DNA of 64,000 nt from positions 1 through 64,000 of the forward strand of contig NZ_CANMQT010000013.1 in the NCBI RefSeq assembly GCF_947500065.1. The letters are read 5' to 3'. Positions 1-8,430 of the stretch are shown here, in pieces; within the stretch, counting starts at the first letter, position 1, and each line of letters starts with the position of its first letter. The notes beneath the pieces are model-generated. The model did not search any database. It was given only the letters and a program-made list of their open reading frames with translations, and was not told the origin of the DNA. The DNA comes from an uncultured Aquimarina sp. (GTDB lineage: Bacteria; Bacteroidota; Bacteroidia; Flavobacteriales; Flavobacteriaceae). The position numbers and the translations under genes are program-made.

Positions 1-275
1 TGAATTCCCTGTGCTCCAGTTATTCCTTGCGCTCCGGTTATTCCTTGTATTCCCTGCGCACCAGTTACTCCTTGTGCACCAGTGATTCCTTGTATTCCTT
101 GTGCTCCAGTTACTCCTTGCGCTCCAGTGATTCCTTGTATTCCCTGAGCTCCAGTTATCCCTTGTGCTCCAGTGATTCCTTGTATTCCCTGTGCTCCAGT
201 TACACCTTGGGCTCCAGTAATTCCTTGTATTCCCTGTGCTCCAGTCGCACCTTGCGCTCCAGTAGGTCCTACAAC
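1..275. repeat. 45-bp tandem repeat encoding collagen-like triplets
   Basis: Plus-strand units of the type ATTCCTTGTATTCCCTG followed by GCTCCAGTT recur with a 45-bp period. They correspond on the minus strand to five Gly-X-Y triplets. Copies differ mainly at third codon positions, so the reading frame is maintained. Such arrays can change copy number by slippage or recombination, and may be misassembled from short reads. Confidence 0.8.
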
Positions 276-803
276 ACCAATTACTGTTGTTGAACCATCC
301 TCAGCAGTATATGTAAATGTCCCATCACCATTATCTAATAATGTAGATATTGTTTCCGTAATACTTCCTCCTCCATTTGATAGGGTTATTGTATTTCCGG
401 TTTTACTTAATATCTGTATTTCGTTTGTTGGATCTGGATCGGGGTCGTTAACAAGAGATGTTAAATCAACAGATCCACCATCTTCAAGGGTAAGTATATT
501 AGTAACAGGGTCAAATGATAATACCTGATTATCATTACCACTGCATAAGCTAGTCCAGCTATTATTATTAAATTGAAAAATGCAATTATCGTCGGTGTTA
601 TATATCAAAGCTCCATTTAAAGGAGTAAGGGCATTCATTTGACTAGTAGTGATCCTTGTTAAAACAAAAGCCTTGTCAACGCTTTCTAACTCTAATATAG
701 ATGAAGCATCTATTTGATTAGGGTTGTCACCAACCTTTACTTGAGAGTATACATGGGTTATAGACGAAAGAATACATATAAAAAGAAGTAATTTTACCTT
801 CAT
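1..803 (-). CDS. Collagen-like Gly-X-Y repeat secreted protein (3' end outside window)
   Basis: Reading leftwards from an ATG at 803, 267 codons stay open to the window edge, so the C-terminus is missing. Residues 1-20 form a signal peptide ending in VYSQ. Residues 21-170 are a non-repetitive head rich in D, N and T, including a DPDPDP stretch. From about residue 179 the protein is pure Gly-X-Y triplets (GAQ, GIT, GVT, GIQ) with a 15-residue (45-bp) super-repeat present about six times. Bacterial collagen-like proteins are usually exported, form trimeric rods and may act in adhesion or as surface fibres; that role is inferred. A hairpin at 826-847 lies just upstream of the start. Confidence 0.8.
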   Translation of the reverse strand, partial: MKVKLLLFICILSSITHVYSQVKVGDNPNQIDASSILELESVDKAFVLTRITTSQMNALTPLNGALIYNTDDNCIFQFNNNSWTSLCSGNDNQVLSFDPVTNILTLEDGGSVDLTSLVNDPDPDPTNEIQILSKTGNTITLSNGGGSITETISTLLDNGDGTFTYTAEDGSTTVIGVVGPTGAQGATGAQGIQGITGAQGVTGAQGIQGITGAQGITGAQGIQGITGAQGVTGAQGIQGITGAQGVTGAQGIQGITGAQGITGAQGI

Positions 804-1158
804 AGGCTGTAGGAAATTTCTTTTCAAAAAGAGTTTTACCTCTTTTTATTTGGGGTTATCACGTAATTAAGTTTATTTAAACAAAATAAATCGCTTATCT
901 AGGTAAATATAGATAAGTTGCTAATATATTAATATTTTCTTAACTACAAAAATACATATTTTATCCGATTAAACGCATTTTTTTTCGATTAAATGCTTTT
1001 TTTGAAAAATATTTGACTTTTTATTAAGTCGTTGTTAATCAGTTGAGATAGCACATTTATTAAGGGTGAGAGCTTTTGCTATAAAAAAAAATATGTTAAA
1101 AATAATTTACTTTTTGTTTTGATTATTGAAGAAATCTAATACATTTGCCATTATAAAA
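804..1158. other. Intergenic, AT-rich
   Basis: Apart from the hairpin at 826-847 I see no gene. It should contain the minus-strand promoter of the collagen-like gene and a plus-strand promoter for the tRNA, but I could not assign boxes with confidence. Confidence 0.5.
826..847. other. Hairpin in the leader of the collagen-like gene
   Basis: AAAAAGAG and CTCTTTTT form a perfect 8-bp stem around a 6-nt loop, 22 bp upstream of the collagen-like start codon. It could be a 5' UTR structure for that minus-strand gene. On the plus strand it resembles a weak terminator, but no gene reads into it. Function unknown. Confidence 0.35.
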
Positions 1159-1231
1159 GCGGGAGTAGCTCAGTTGGTAGAGCGTCAGCCTTCCAAGCTG
1201 AATGTCGCCAGTTCGAACCTGGTCTCCCGCT
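1159..1231 (+). tRNA. tRNA-Gly(TCC)
   Basis: A complete cloverleaf of 73 nt. The acceptor stem GCGGGAG pairs with CTCCCGC and the discriminator base is T. The D-arm is GCTCAGTTGGTAGAGC. The anticodon stem TCAGC/GCTGA encloses the loop CTTCCAA, giving anticodon TCC. The T-arm contains GTTCGAAC. CCA is not encoded. A terminator follows directly. Confidence 0.97.
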
Positions 1232-1232
1232 C

Positions 1233-1267
1233 AAAGCTTCATCATTAGGATGAAGCTTTTTTATTTT
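1233..1267 (+). terminator. Rho-independent terminator of tRNA-Gly
   Basis: An 11-bp perfect stem (AAAGCTTCATC with GATGAAGCTTT), a 5-nt loop and a T-rich tail, immediately after the tRNA. Confidence 0.85.
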
Positions 1268-1415
1268 GCGTACTTTCTGCTTAAGGATGTTCTGGTTTTA
1301 TTTTTAAGTTAATTATGACTTTGTATTGTTTGTTTTTGTGGAGTTAGAGTAGAAGTTTTGTTTAGTAATACTTACATTCGTTATTTATGCTTTAAATAAT
1401 AATTAGTTTTTACCT

Positions 1416-1781
1416 ATGAATAGTAGAGGTTTTACAAATATTGTTAGGTATTTTATGGATGAGTGGTTGCCACTGGCAATTAGAGATTCTAAATTTTTTA
1501 TGTTCTCTTTTTATTATTATGCTTATAACGAGGAGGGTATAAAAACTGTTATGAATTTAAAGCCTATTATTTTTAAATGGTCAGAGAAGGAATTTTCTGA
1601 TTTTTATTCTAATAGAGATACTCGGTTTTCTAATAGTAGACTCACGGATATGTTTAAACAATGTGTAAAGTATGTATTCGAACAGGAGATGAAAATGAAA
1701 TTTTACTCTTGTGAAAAGATTCATGGTGATTTGATTTTTATTGGTGATATGGAAAAAGAAAAAAAAGTTGATCATAGCTAA
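1416..1781 (+). CDS. Hypothetical protein, possibly a truncated methyltransferase N-terminus
   Basis: A 121-aa protein rich in aromatic and charged residues (MDEWLPLAIRDSKFFM near the start). It has no signal peptide or clear membrane segment. The opening segment reminds me of the leader found before the SAM-binding domain of some flavobacterial glycan-cluster methyltransferases, but no SAM-binding glycine motif follows, so it could be a truncated remnant. That is recollection, not a search result. Its stop overlaps the start of the next gene (TAATG), suggesting translational coupling with the flippase-like gene at 1781. Confidence 0.5.
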   Translation: MNSRGFTNIVRYFMDEWLPLAIRDSKFFMFSFYYYAYNEEGIKTVMNLKPIIFKWSEKEFSDFYSNRDTRFSNSRLTDMFKQCVKYVFEQEMKMKFYSCEKIHGDLIFIGDMEKEKKVDHS

Positions 1782-2716
1782 TGACAAAAAGATCTTTTTT
1801 AAATATTAGCTTTTGGTTGAAATTTCTTGGGATAATCCTACTTTTTTATCTTATTTATAAAGTAGGGTGGAGGGAAACTTTTGCTTCCATTAGTAAGATA
1901 TCATTTATCCATGTTTTAGTTGCAGTGTTAATTTTATGGATAGCCTTTTATTTAAAAAGTATAAGATGGCGAATTATCTCTAATTCTTACGGAATTCCAT
2001 TAGGCAGATATAGGGCGTTAAAAGTTTTTTTTATAGGACTTTTTTTAGCAAATATTACACCAGGGCGACTGGGAGATTTTGGCAGGTTGCTTTATATTAA
2101 AGATGATTTACCGACGCAAAAAATAGGATGGTCAAGTCTCATTATGGACCGTCTTTTTGATCTAATTTGTCTATTGCTTTTTAGTTTACTAGCAGTTATT
2201 TATTATCAGTTTAGTTTTTATATTCTAAAATTACCTAAAGAATATGGTGGAATTATTCTTTCATTATTAGGAGGGGTAGTGTTCTTTTTAATTCTTTTTA
2301 GGTATAGAAAAAAGTTTGTAAAAATTGTTAAACCATGGCAGGAGGCATTTACCTCTCATGATTTGGGGTGGTTGAAAAGTGCTCAAAGTTTTGTGATAAC
2401 TTGTTTCAGTATGGTGTTAATTTATGGAGTCTTTAATTATATAGCTTGGGCTATGGGGATTGAGATTGATCATCTGGGATTATTTTTGGGGACTTTTATT
2501 TTAGGAATATTATCATTGCTGCCTATAACCGTATTAGGCATTGGGGTGCGCGAGACGTCTCTAGTTCTTATTTTTCAATTATATAAATTGCCTGCAGAAG
2601 ATGCTATAGCGTTATCATTAATTATTTTTCTTCTTCAATTGATATCTTTTATTCCAGGTGCTATTTGGTTTTATCTTTCACCAATACGCTTACAGGATTT
2701 AAAGCAAATGAAATAA
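1781..2716 (+). CDS. Lysylphosphatidylglycerol synthase TM-like / UPF0104 flippase-domain membrane protein
   Basis: A 311-aa polytopic membrane protein with about eight hydrophobic segments. It contains the family hallmark region NITPGRLGDFGRL at about residues 95-107 and a late ITVLGIGVRET motif. UPF0104 proteins share the membrane half of MprF and are often found next to glycosyltransferases, where they are thought to help move or modify lipid-linked substrates. It has no aminoacyl-transferase domain, so lysyl-PG synthesis is unlikely. It is coupled to the 1416 ORF and ends 3 bp from the convergent GT2 gene, fitting a glycan-assembly role by context. Confidence 0.8.
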   Translation: MTKRSFLNISFWLKFLGIILLFYLIYKVGWRETFASISKISFIHVLVAVLILWIAFYLKSIRWRIISNSYGIPLGRYRALKVFFIGLFLANITPGRLGDFGRLLYIKDDLPTQKIGWSSLIMDRLFDLICLLLFSLLAVIYYQFSFYILKLPKEYGGIILSLLGGVVFFLILFRYRKKFVKIVKPWQEAFTSHDLGWLKSAQSFVITCFSMVLIYGVFNYIAWAMGIEIDHLGLFLGTFILGILSLLPITVLGIGVRETSLVLIFQLYKLPAEDAIALSLIIFLLQLISFIPGAIWFYLSPIRLQDLKQMK

Positions 2717-2719
2717 TAG

Positions 2720-3820
2720 TTATTTGGATAGTCTTTCGTTATCCTGTATGTCCATCCACATTGCGAATAACAAGGACTGAAAACCTGATATGGTTAGGAA
2801 AATAAATATTATTAAATAATCTGTCGGTGTTTTCGAATTAGGAATAAAAAAGTTAGCTATTAACTGATATAGAAAATAACTATTTATAATGGCAATAATA
2901 AATGCAACCCAATACAATAAATATAAAGGATGAAAACTGCGATATAAATATTTTGTTTGAAGTCTCTTAAAAAAACAGCGAATTAATAAAAATAAAATAG
3001 GTAGCGAAACTTTTAATATATTCAGTTTGGATTTTTCTCCTACACCATATATTGGTTTGATTTTTACTTCTCGGATAGTGCAAAAAGCTATGTTAAGCTT
3101 AACTAATAAATCATTAGGCATGCCATATCTTTTGTAGATTTCATATAAAGGAACTGAGTTTAGTGCGTTATTCGATATAGCCGTATATCCGCTTTGAGTA
3201 TCTGATATCCCCCAGTATCCAGAGGCGATTTTTGTTAAAATACTTAGTATAGAATTCCCTAAGAAACGAACGCGAGGAATAATTACCCACGCACTTTTAT
3301 GAATAAGACGGTTTCCTTTTACATAGTCTATTCCTTCTTCAATTACTGGTCTGCAGATTCCATCTAATTCATCTGGATCCATTTGTCCATCCCCTGCCAT
3401 TACCGCAGTACAATCAATATTGTGGTCTTTGCACCATTTGTATCCTGTTGCGATTGCGGCACCCACACCTCCATTTTCCAAGTGCTTAATAACTATGATT
3501 TTTTCGTTTTCTTGGTTTTTATTTACTACTTCAGAAGGGGTGAATTTTTTTATTTCATCCATACTTTTTTGCCTAACTTCTATGTCAGCTCTATTGTATA
3601 TGGTTGGAGTTATTTCAGTTTTAAGTAATGATTTTAACGTTACCGGAGAAGAATTATCTTGTAAATGCTTCATTACAGTACCAACGGTATCGTCTTTAGA
3701 GGCGTCATCTACTACAATTATTCTGTCGACAAATGATGGCATGCTGTCCAAGACCATGTTTATTTGTTGGGATTCATTATAACAAGGTACTACTACCGCA
3801 ATTGTTTTGTTGTTAAGCAT
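2720..3820 (-). CDS. Glycosyltransferase family 2, membrane-anchored
   Basis: 366 aa. The N-terminal GT-A fold shows VVVPCYNES at the start, VDDASKDDT near residue 37 and an acidic motif MAGDGQMDPDEL near residue 140. An unusual insertion of about 50 residues (residues 57-110) separates the first two motifs. Two hydrophobic segments lie in the last 80 residues. This layout is like polyprenyl-phosphate hexosyltransferases that feed GT-C enzymes at the membrane. Its upstream neighbour at 3843, on the same strand, is a GT-C/TPR protein and a plausible consumer of the lipid-linked sugar. Substrate is not readable from sequence. Confidence 0.85.
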   Translation of the reverse strand: MLNNKTIAVVVPCYNESQQINMVLDSMPSFVDRIIVVDDASKDDTVGTVMKHLQDNSSPVTLKSLLKTEITPTIYNRADIEVRQKSMDEIKKFTPSEVVNKNQENEKIIVIKHLENGGVGAAIATGYKWCKDHNIDCTAVMAGDGQMDPDELDGICRPVIEEGIDYVKGNRLIHKSAWVIIPRVRFLGNSILSILTKIASGYWGISDTQSGYTAISNNALNSVPLYEIYKRYGMPNDLLVKLNIAFCTIREVKIKPIYGVGEKSKLNILKVSLPILFLLIRCFFKRLQTKYLYRSFHPLYLLYWVAFIIAIINSYFLYQLIANFFIPNSKTPTDYLIIFIFLTISGFQSLLFAMWMDIQDNERLSK

Positions 3821-3842
3821 TTTATGTTATTTTATTCTTTAT

Positions 3843-5810
3843 TTAATTTTTGAGATTATCCGTTGCCCACTTCAGGTTGTTTTTGGCTAATTGATAATTT
3901 GGATTAATTTCGAGAGCTTTTCTGCAAGCTTGTGCTCCAAGTTCCCACTGTTTTAATTGGTTGTGGGCTGAACATATATTGTTATATGCATATGGGTTTT
4001 TTGGATCAATTTCTAATATTTTGTAACAAGTTTTAATAACTAATTCGTAGTCTTTTGTCTGATAATATTTCTGACTAAGATTTAAAAGTGTATTAGCGTC
4101 AGGATTATTTTCCGTTTTATTTGCTAATAAGTTTATTTCTTCTTGCATTGTTGTTTTGTTTTTTAAAACTGAATTTAAAAGACTTTTAGATTGAAGATGA
4201 TTTGGGCTTTTGGTTAATGCCTTTTTTAGGTAAATTTCCGCCTCATTGTATTTTTTTTGTTTAGCAAGATATCTTGCATAGAAATAATCAGGAGAAGGAG
4301 AGACAGAATTCAATTTTATAGCAGATTTAAAATATTGTTCGGCTTTAGTAGAATTCTTTTTAGCATCATATAAAACTGCTAAATTTATATGCAAAGCATA
4401 GTAGTTAGGACTTAATTTGTCAGCTTTATTAAAATATTCTAAGGCAATATCATAATTTCCTTTTGCCATATGGGTTAATCCATAATTCATCATGCCTCTT
4501 CCATTTTTTGGGCTTTTCTGAACTACATCTAACCAAAGAGAATCTTCAGTATCCCATACGTTGTTTCTTTGTATTGTGCCATATGCATTGCCAATAAGTA
4601 CTATGGCGAGAACTATCGTGATTAGAGGGAAATATCTTTTAGGATTATCAAGTATTTTGTATTTCTTTAGTAGTATTAATATTCCCCAGGGAACAGCAAT
4701 AAATAAACCTATGAAAGGAAAGAACATTCGATGATCATTTGCGATCTGAAACAAAGGATTCAGTGTTGTTGGTAGTAAAGCGATAAAAAACCAAGCAATG
4801 CCAAAAGAGATTGGTCTAAGTTCTCTTTTAAACGCTGTTTTTATCATCAGAAATAACATCGCTAGTATGATAAATAAACCTACAAGCAATCTTATGTTGT
4901 ACCAAGGTTTGATAATTTCAATATCGGGATCTGCACTAAGATGTATAGGAAGAATGAAGTTGCCTAAATAATGCGTAATTACATACCATTGTGTACTGAT
5001 ATATTCGAATCTTGTAACTAAGAAATTTGTAGAATTTGTGGATTCTGGAGTTAAATAATATTGATTAAAAACAAATAAAGAAAAAGCGATAATTCCTGCC
5101 GGAAGAGTTTTTTTAAATATAATAATTATTTTCTTTTTTGTTTGTATGCTGAAATCAGTTATTAATGAATTTTCTTCAAAAAGAATAACATATACTAGTA
5201 AAAGGGGGAAAAACATAACTCCGGTTTGTTTTGTCCAGATTCCAATAATCATCGTTATAATGTATAGATGCCATTTTCTGCCAAACGGGCTTAAATAGAG
5301 TAACAATGATGCAACTATGCATAGTGTAGAAAACGAGTCAGATCGCGCGCAAATATAGTTTATAGTTTCTGCATTGACAGTATGAAGAGCAAACCAAGCG
5401 GTAGCGAAAAGAGCAGTAATTCCTATCCATTTATATTTGGGAAGTGATTCATTATATATATGTTTAAGTAGAAAGTAATTCAGTATAATGAGTATTAGAA
5501 ACCAAAAAAAGATGTGATAATGAAAATAGCGAGAATCTAATCCATCTGCAAACGAATAATCAATTGCATTCATTAGTGTGATCATAGGTCTATATGCTCT
5601 ATTTGCCGGAAGAGAGCTAAAGGTATCAGCATTGGTGAAAAAGCTTGTCCAATTCTCTAAACTTCTAATGGATTCGTTTTCCGATATTGTATGGGTGTCA
5701 TCAAAAAAGAATGGATTATCAAAATGGTTAAGGTATACTAAAAAAGTAGCGATAAGTATTACCAATAATATTCTGATTTCTAATTTTTGTGAGGTAAAAT
5801 TTTTAAACAT
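3843..5810 (-). CDS. GT-C family glycosyltransferase with C-terminal TPR repeats (TMTC/PMT-like)
   Basis: 655 aa. A multi-spanning membrane half of about 430 residues is followed by TPR repeats to the C-terminus. After the first membrane segment, the extracytoplasmic loop carries a DD pair at residues 37-38 (NPFFFDDTHTI), the position of the catalytic acid in PMT/GT39-type GT-C enzymes. The combination of GT-C core plus TPR tail resembles eukaryotic TMTC O-mannosyltransferases. It would use a lipid-linked sugar at the periplasmic face. The gene at 10678 has the same architecture, and their TPR tails share SAYNRLK/SAHNQLK-type repeats. Confidence 0.75.
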   Translation of the reverse strand: MFKNFTSQKLEIRILLVILIATFLVYLNHFDNPFFFDDTHTISENESIRSLENWTSFFTNADTFSSLPANRAYRPMITLMNAIDYSFADGLDSRYFHYHIFFWFLILIILNYFLLKHIYNESLPKYKWIGITALFATAWFALHTVNAETINYICARSDSFSTLCIVASLLLYLSPFGRKWHLYIITMIIGIWTKQTGVMFFPLLLVYVILFEENSLITDFSIQTKKKIIIIFKKTLPAGIIAFSLFVFNQYYLTPESTNSTNFLVTRFEYISTQWYVITHYLGNFILPIHLSADPDIEIIKPWYNIRLLVGLFIILAMLFLMIKTAFKRELRPISFGIAWFFIALLPTTLNPLFQIANDHRMFFPFIGLFIAVPWGILILLKKYKILDNPKRYFPLITIVLAIVLIGNAYGTIQRNNVWDTEDSLWLDVVQKSPKNGRGMMNYGLTHMAKGNYDIALEYFNKADKLSPNYYALHINLAVLYDAKKNSTKAEQYFKSAIKLNSVSPSPDYFYARYLAKQKKYNEAEIYLKKALTKSPNHLQSKSLLNSVLKNKTTMQEEINLLANKTENNPDANTLLNLSQKYYQTKDYELVIKTCYKILEIDPKNPYAYNNICSAHNQLKQWELGAQACRKALEINPNYQLAKNNLKWATDNLKN

Positions 5811-6139
5811 ACAGCTTTAGAATTTCAGAAGTCTCTGGAGTATAATTATTTGTTATTGAGTGTGCTACAGCTTAATAATTCGTATTTCAGAATAAACTTA
5901 ATTAGTACAATGGGTCTAAATATAGTAGTTTTTATATCTTTTTTATTGCCATCGAAGATAAATATTTTTGATAAAATTTGATATATGAAAAGTCAATAGC
6001 TCATAAAATGTTACATATGTATAGGAATGAAAGTATTTTTTTTAATGATGAAACAGAATGAATTATTTTATATTTGGAAAACATTAATTCAATAATGTTT
6101 TAAAAGAAAATTTCTTAGAGATATAAAGTAAATAGATAA
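5811..6139. other. Intergenic between divergent glycan genes
   Basis: 329 bp, strongly AT-rich, separating the leftward GT-C gene from the rightward wlbB-like gene. It presumably holds both promoters. I found no ORF above about 25 residues and no stable hairpin. Confidence 0.5.
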
Positions 6140-6715
6140 ATGGATAAGAATTATTTTGCTCATGAAACTTCTGTGATCGATGACGGATGTGTTATTGGTA
6201 ATGATACCAAAATATGGCACTTTTCTCATATCATGACAGGTTGTGTGATGGGTAAAAATTGTAATATTGGTCAGAATGTGGTGATTTCTCCAGAGGTAAT
6301 TTTAGGCAATAATGTAAAAATTCAGAATAATGTTTCTTTATATACAGGAGTTACCTGTGAAGATGATGTTTTTTTAGGCCCATCTTGCGTTTTTACAAAT
6401 GTTATCAATCCTAGAAGTGCTATAAACAGAAGAGGAGAATATGCTAAAACACATGTTGGGAAAGGAGCTACAATTGGAGCAAATGCTACTATTGTTTGTG
6501 GGAATGATATTGGTGTGTATGCTTTTATTGGTGCTGGTGCGGTTATTACTAAGGAAATTAAGCCTTATGCGCTTATGGTTGGTAATCCTGCGAAGCAAAT
6601 AGGGTGGATGAGTGAGTACGGACACAGATTGAGTTTTGATTCAAGTCATATAGCTACTTGTCCTGAAAGTGATGAAAAATATGAACTTATTGATGAAAAT
6701 GTTTTTAAAATTTAA
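6140..6715 (+). CDS. wlbB: WlbB/WbpD-like UDP-sugar N-acetyltransferase
   Basis: 191 aa with hexapeptide repeats of a left-handed beta-helix (CVIGNDTKIWHFSHI, CNIGQNVVISPEVILGNNVKIQ). It carries the signature block FTNVINPRSAINRR typical of the enzyme that acetylates UDP-2-acetamido-3-amino-2,3-dideoxy-glucuronate. It follows WlbA in the pathway to UDP-2,3-diacetamido sugars and is 3 bp from the wlbA-like gene, clearly one operon. The pathway's dehydrogenase (WbpA) and aminotransferase (WbpE) are not in this window. Confidence 0.85.
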   Translation: MDKNYFAHETSVIDDGCVIGNDTKIWHFSHIMTGCVMGKNCNIGQNVVISPEVILGNNVKIQNNVSLYTGVTCEDDVFLGPSCVFTNVINPRSAINRRGEYAKTHVGKGATIGANATIVCGNDIGVYAFIGAGAVITKEIKPYALMVGNPAKQIGWMSEYGHRLSFDSSHIATCPESDEKYELIDENVFKI

Positions 6716-6718
6716 GAC

Positions 6719-7675
6719 ATGAATAATAAAAATTTTGCAATTATGGGTGTTGGAGGTTATATAGCTCCAAGACACCTAAAAGCAATTAAGGATACAGGAA
6801 ATAATTTAATAGCTGCTCTTGATAAGTTTGATAGCGTTGGTATTATAGATAGTTATTTTCCCGATTCACATTTTTTTGTAGAATTTGAGCGGTTTGATCG
6901 GCATATTGAGAAGTTAAAAAGAAGAAAGAATATTCAGTTAGATTATGTTAGTATTTGTACACCAAATTATCTTCATGATTCTCATATCAGGATGGCATTA
7001 AGAAGAGGGGCAAGCGCTATATGCGAAAAGCCGTTAGTCCTTAATCCTTGGAATATTGATACATTAGTGGAAATAGAAAATGAATCAGAAGGAAAAGTAA
7101 ATACAATTCTACAACTAAGATTACATCCTAGTATTATAGCTTTAAAAGAAAAGGTTGATAACGGTCCTAAGGATAAAATATATGACTTTGATTTAACATA
7201 TTTGACCTCGAGAGGTAATTGGTATCATGCTTCCTGGAAAGGAGATGTCGCTAAATCAGGAGGAATAGCCACTAATATAGGTGTTCATTTTTACGATATG
7301 TTATCGTGGGTTTTTGGAGCGGTAAAAGGGAATAAAGTGCATTTATTAACCAATGATGCTGCATCAGGATATTTGGAATTTGAAAAAGCTAGGGTTAGAT
7401 GGTTTTTGTCTATTAATTATGATAATATCCCAGATCATATAAAAGCTCAAGGTAAAAGAACATATAGATCTATTACTATTGATAATGAAGAGATTGAGTT
7501 TAGTACTGGATTTACTGAGTTACATACCAGAAGTTACGAAGGGATATTAAGAGGAGAAGGATACGGACTTTTGGACGCGAAGACCTCTATACAGATTGTA
7601 CATGATATTAGAAATGCAGAAGTTACTCCTTTACAAAATGACTATCATCCGTTTGTTAAGAATATAATCAGCTAA
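6719..7675 (+). CDS. wlbA: WlbA/WbpB-like UDP-N-acetylglucosaminuronate 3-dehydrogenase (Gfo/Idh/MocA)
   Basis: 318 aa. The N-terminal Rossmann segment is FAIMGVGGYIAPRHLKAI, followed by the EKPLVLNPWNID motif at about residue 100 containing the family EKP. A later block SRGNWYHASWKGD and SGGIATNIGVHFYDML (about residues 164-195) is characteristic of WlbA. The enzyme oxidises C3 of UDP-GlcNAcA with NAD before transamination and acetylation. Cotranscribed with wlbB. Length matches the family. Confidence 0.88.
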   Translation: MNNKNFAIMGVGGYIAPRHLKAIKDTGNNLIAALDKFDSVGIIDSYFPDSHFFVEFERFDRHIEKLKRRKNIQLDYVSICTPNYLHDSHIRMALRRGASAICEKPLVLNPWNIDTLVEIENESEGKVNTILQLRLHPSIIALKEKVDNGPKDKIYDFDLTYLTSRGNWYHASWKGDVAKSGGIATNIGVHFYDMLSWVFGAVKGNKVHLLTNDAASGYLEFEKARVRWFLSINYDNIPDHIKAQGKRTYRSITIDNEEIEFSTGFTELHTRSYEGILRGEGYGLLDAKTSIQIVHDIRNAEVTPLQNDYHPFVKNIIS

Positions 7676-7700
7676 CTATAAATATAATTTTAACTAAAAA

Positions 7701-8384
7701 TTATTTACGCCAATAGTGATAAATGTATTCTTTAGATTTTATTTGGTATCCGTTTTTTTTATAAAAATTGCAAGCAGTTTCATTATCTAATTGAGTAACT
7801 ACAATTATTTTAGAATTTTTTTCTGATTTTGCAATTTCTTCTACTTTTTGTAATAATGCAGATCCTATTCCTAGACCTCTATGTAGGGGAGAGGTTGCTA
7901 TTAAACCTATTTGATAAAAAGAATCGTTTTTCTTCAATGATATGAATCCTACAATTTTGTTTTCTTTTTTGTAAACAAAAACATAGTCTGCCAATTTTCC
8001 ATTTAGGCTATTTTTAATCCATAAGGTGAAGAACTTTTCGAAGTGATTAGATAATCTTGGATCTAATTTGAATCTCGAATATGTTCCACTTGCAATGGAT
8101 AAATTAATAAGTTCTTCATTTAATTCTCCTTTGTACTCCTCAACTTGAGAGGTTTCCCTAGCTTTAGCTTCTGAAGCTATTTTTTTTTCAAAAGTAACTT
8201 TCTTATCATAAAGAGGGATCTTGCTGTTTTCTAGTAACGTTTGAGAATGAATATATATTAAATCAAAATTAGAAATCTTTGTAAGATCTACTTTTTTTTC
8301 ATCAGAATATAATCTTCCAACTCGAACATCAAAGAAATTAGAATCCCATTCTAAAACTTCTATATTTTTATCTAATTCATTCAT
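7701..8384 (-). CDS. GNAT acetyltransferase, WecD-like
   Basis: 227 aa. The N-terminus has LEWDSNFFDVRVGRL (about residues 11-25), which resembles the opening of WecD, the dTDP-fucosamine acetyltransferase. The C-terminal GNAT domain has the acetyl-CoA loop TSPLHRGLGIGSALLQ followed by the NFYKKNGY motif. The nearby wecE homologue at 9540 would supply dTDP-4-amino-4,6-dideoxygalactose, making Fuc4NAc formation plausible. Wrong-strand orientation relative to wecE means they are not cotranscribed. The next gene upstream on the same strand is a GT2 at 8431. Confidence 0.7.
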   Translation of the reverse strand: MNELDKNIEVLEWDSNFFDVRVGRLYSDEKKVDLTKISNFDLIYIHSQTLLENSKIPLYDKKVTFEKKIASEAKARETSQVEEYKGELNEELINLSIASGTYSRFKLDPRLSNHFEKFFTLWIKNSLNGKLADYVFVYKKENKIVGFISLKKNDSFYQIGLIATSPLHRGLGIGSALLQKVEEIAKSEKNSKIIVVTQLDNETACNFYKKNGYQIKSKEYIYHYWRK

Positions 8385-8430
8385 GTTCTTTTCAGGGAGT
8401 GTGATTATAGCATAGCGAGTTATATTGTTT

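Noticed and set aside
1-275. Regular short repeats resembling a CRISPR array
   Set aside because: The period is 45 bp without distinct spacers, and the frame on the minus strand reads continuous Gly-X-Y triplets. Plus-strand ORFs here are shadows.
5910-5981. Short ORF (about 23 codons) in the intergenic gap before wlbB
   Set aside because: No promoter, no homologue in the window and composition typical of AT-rich noncoding DNA.
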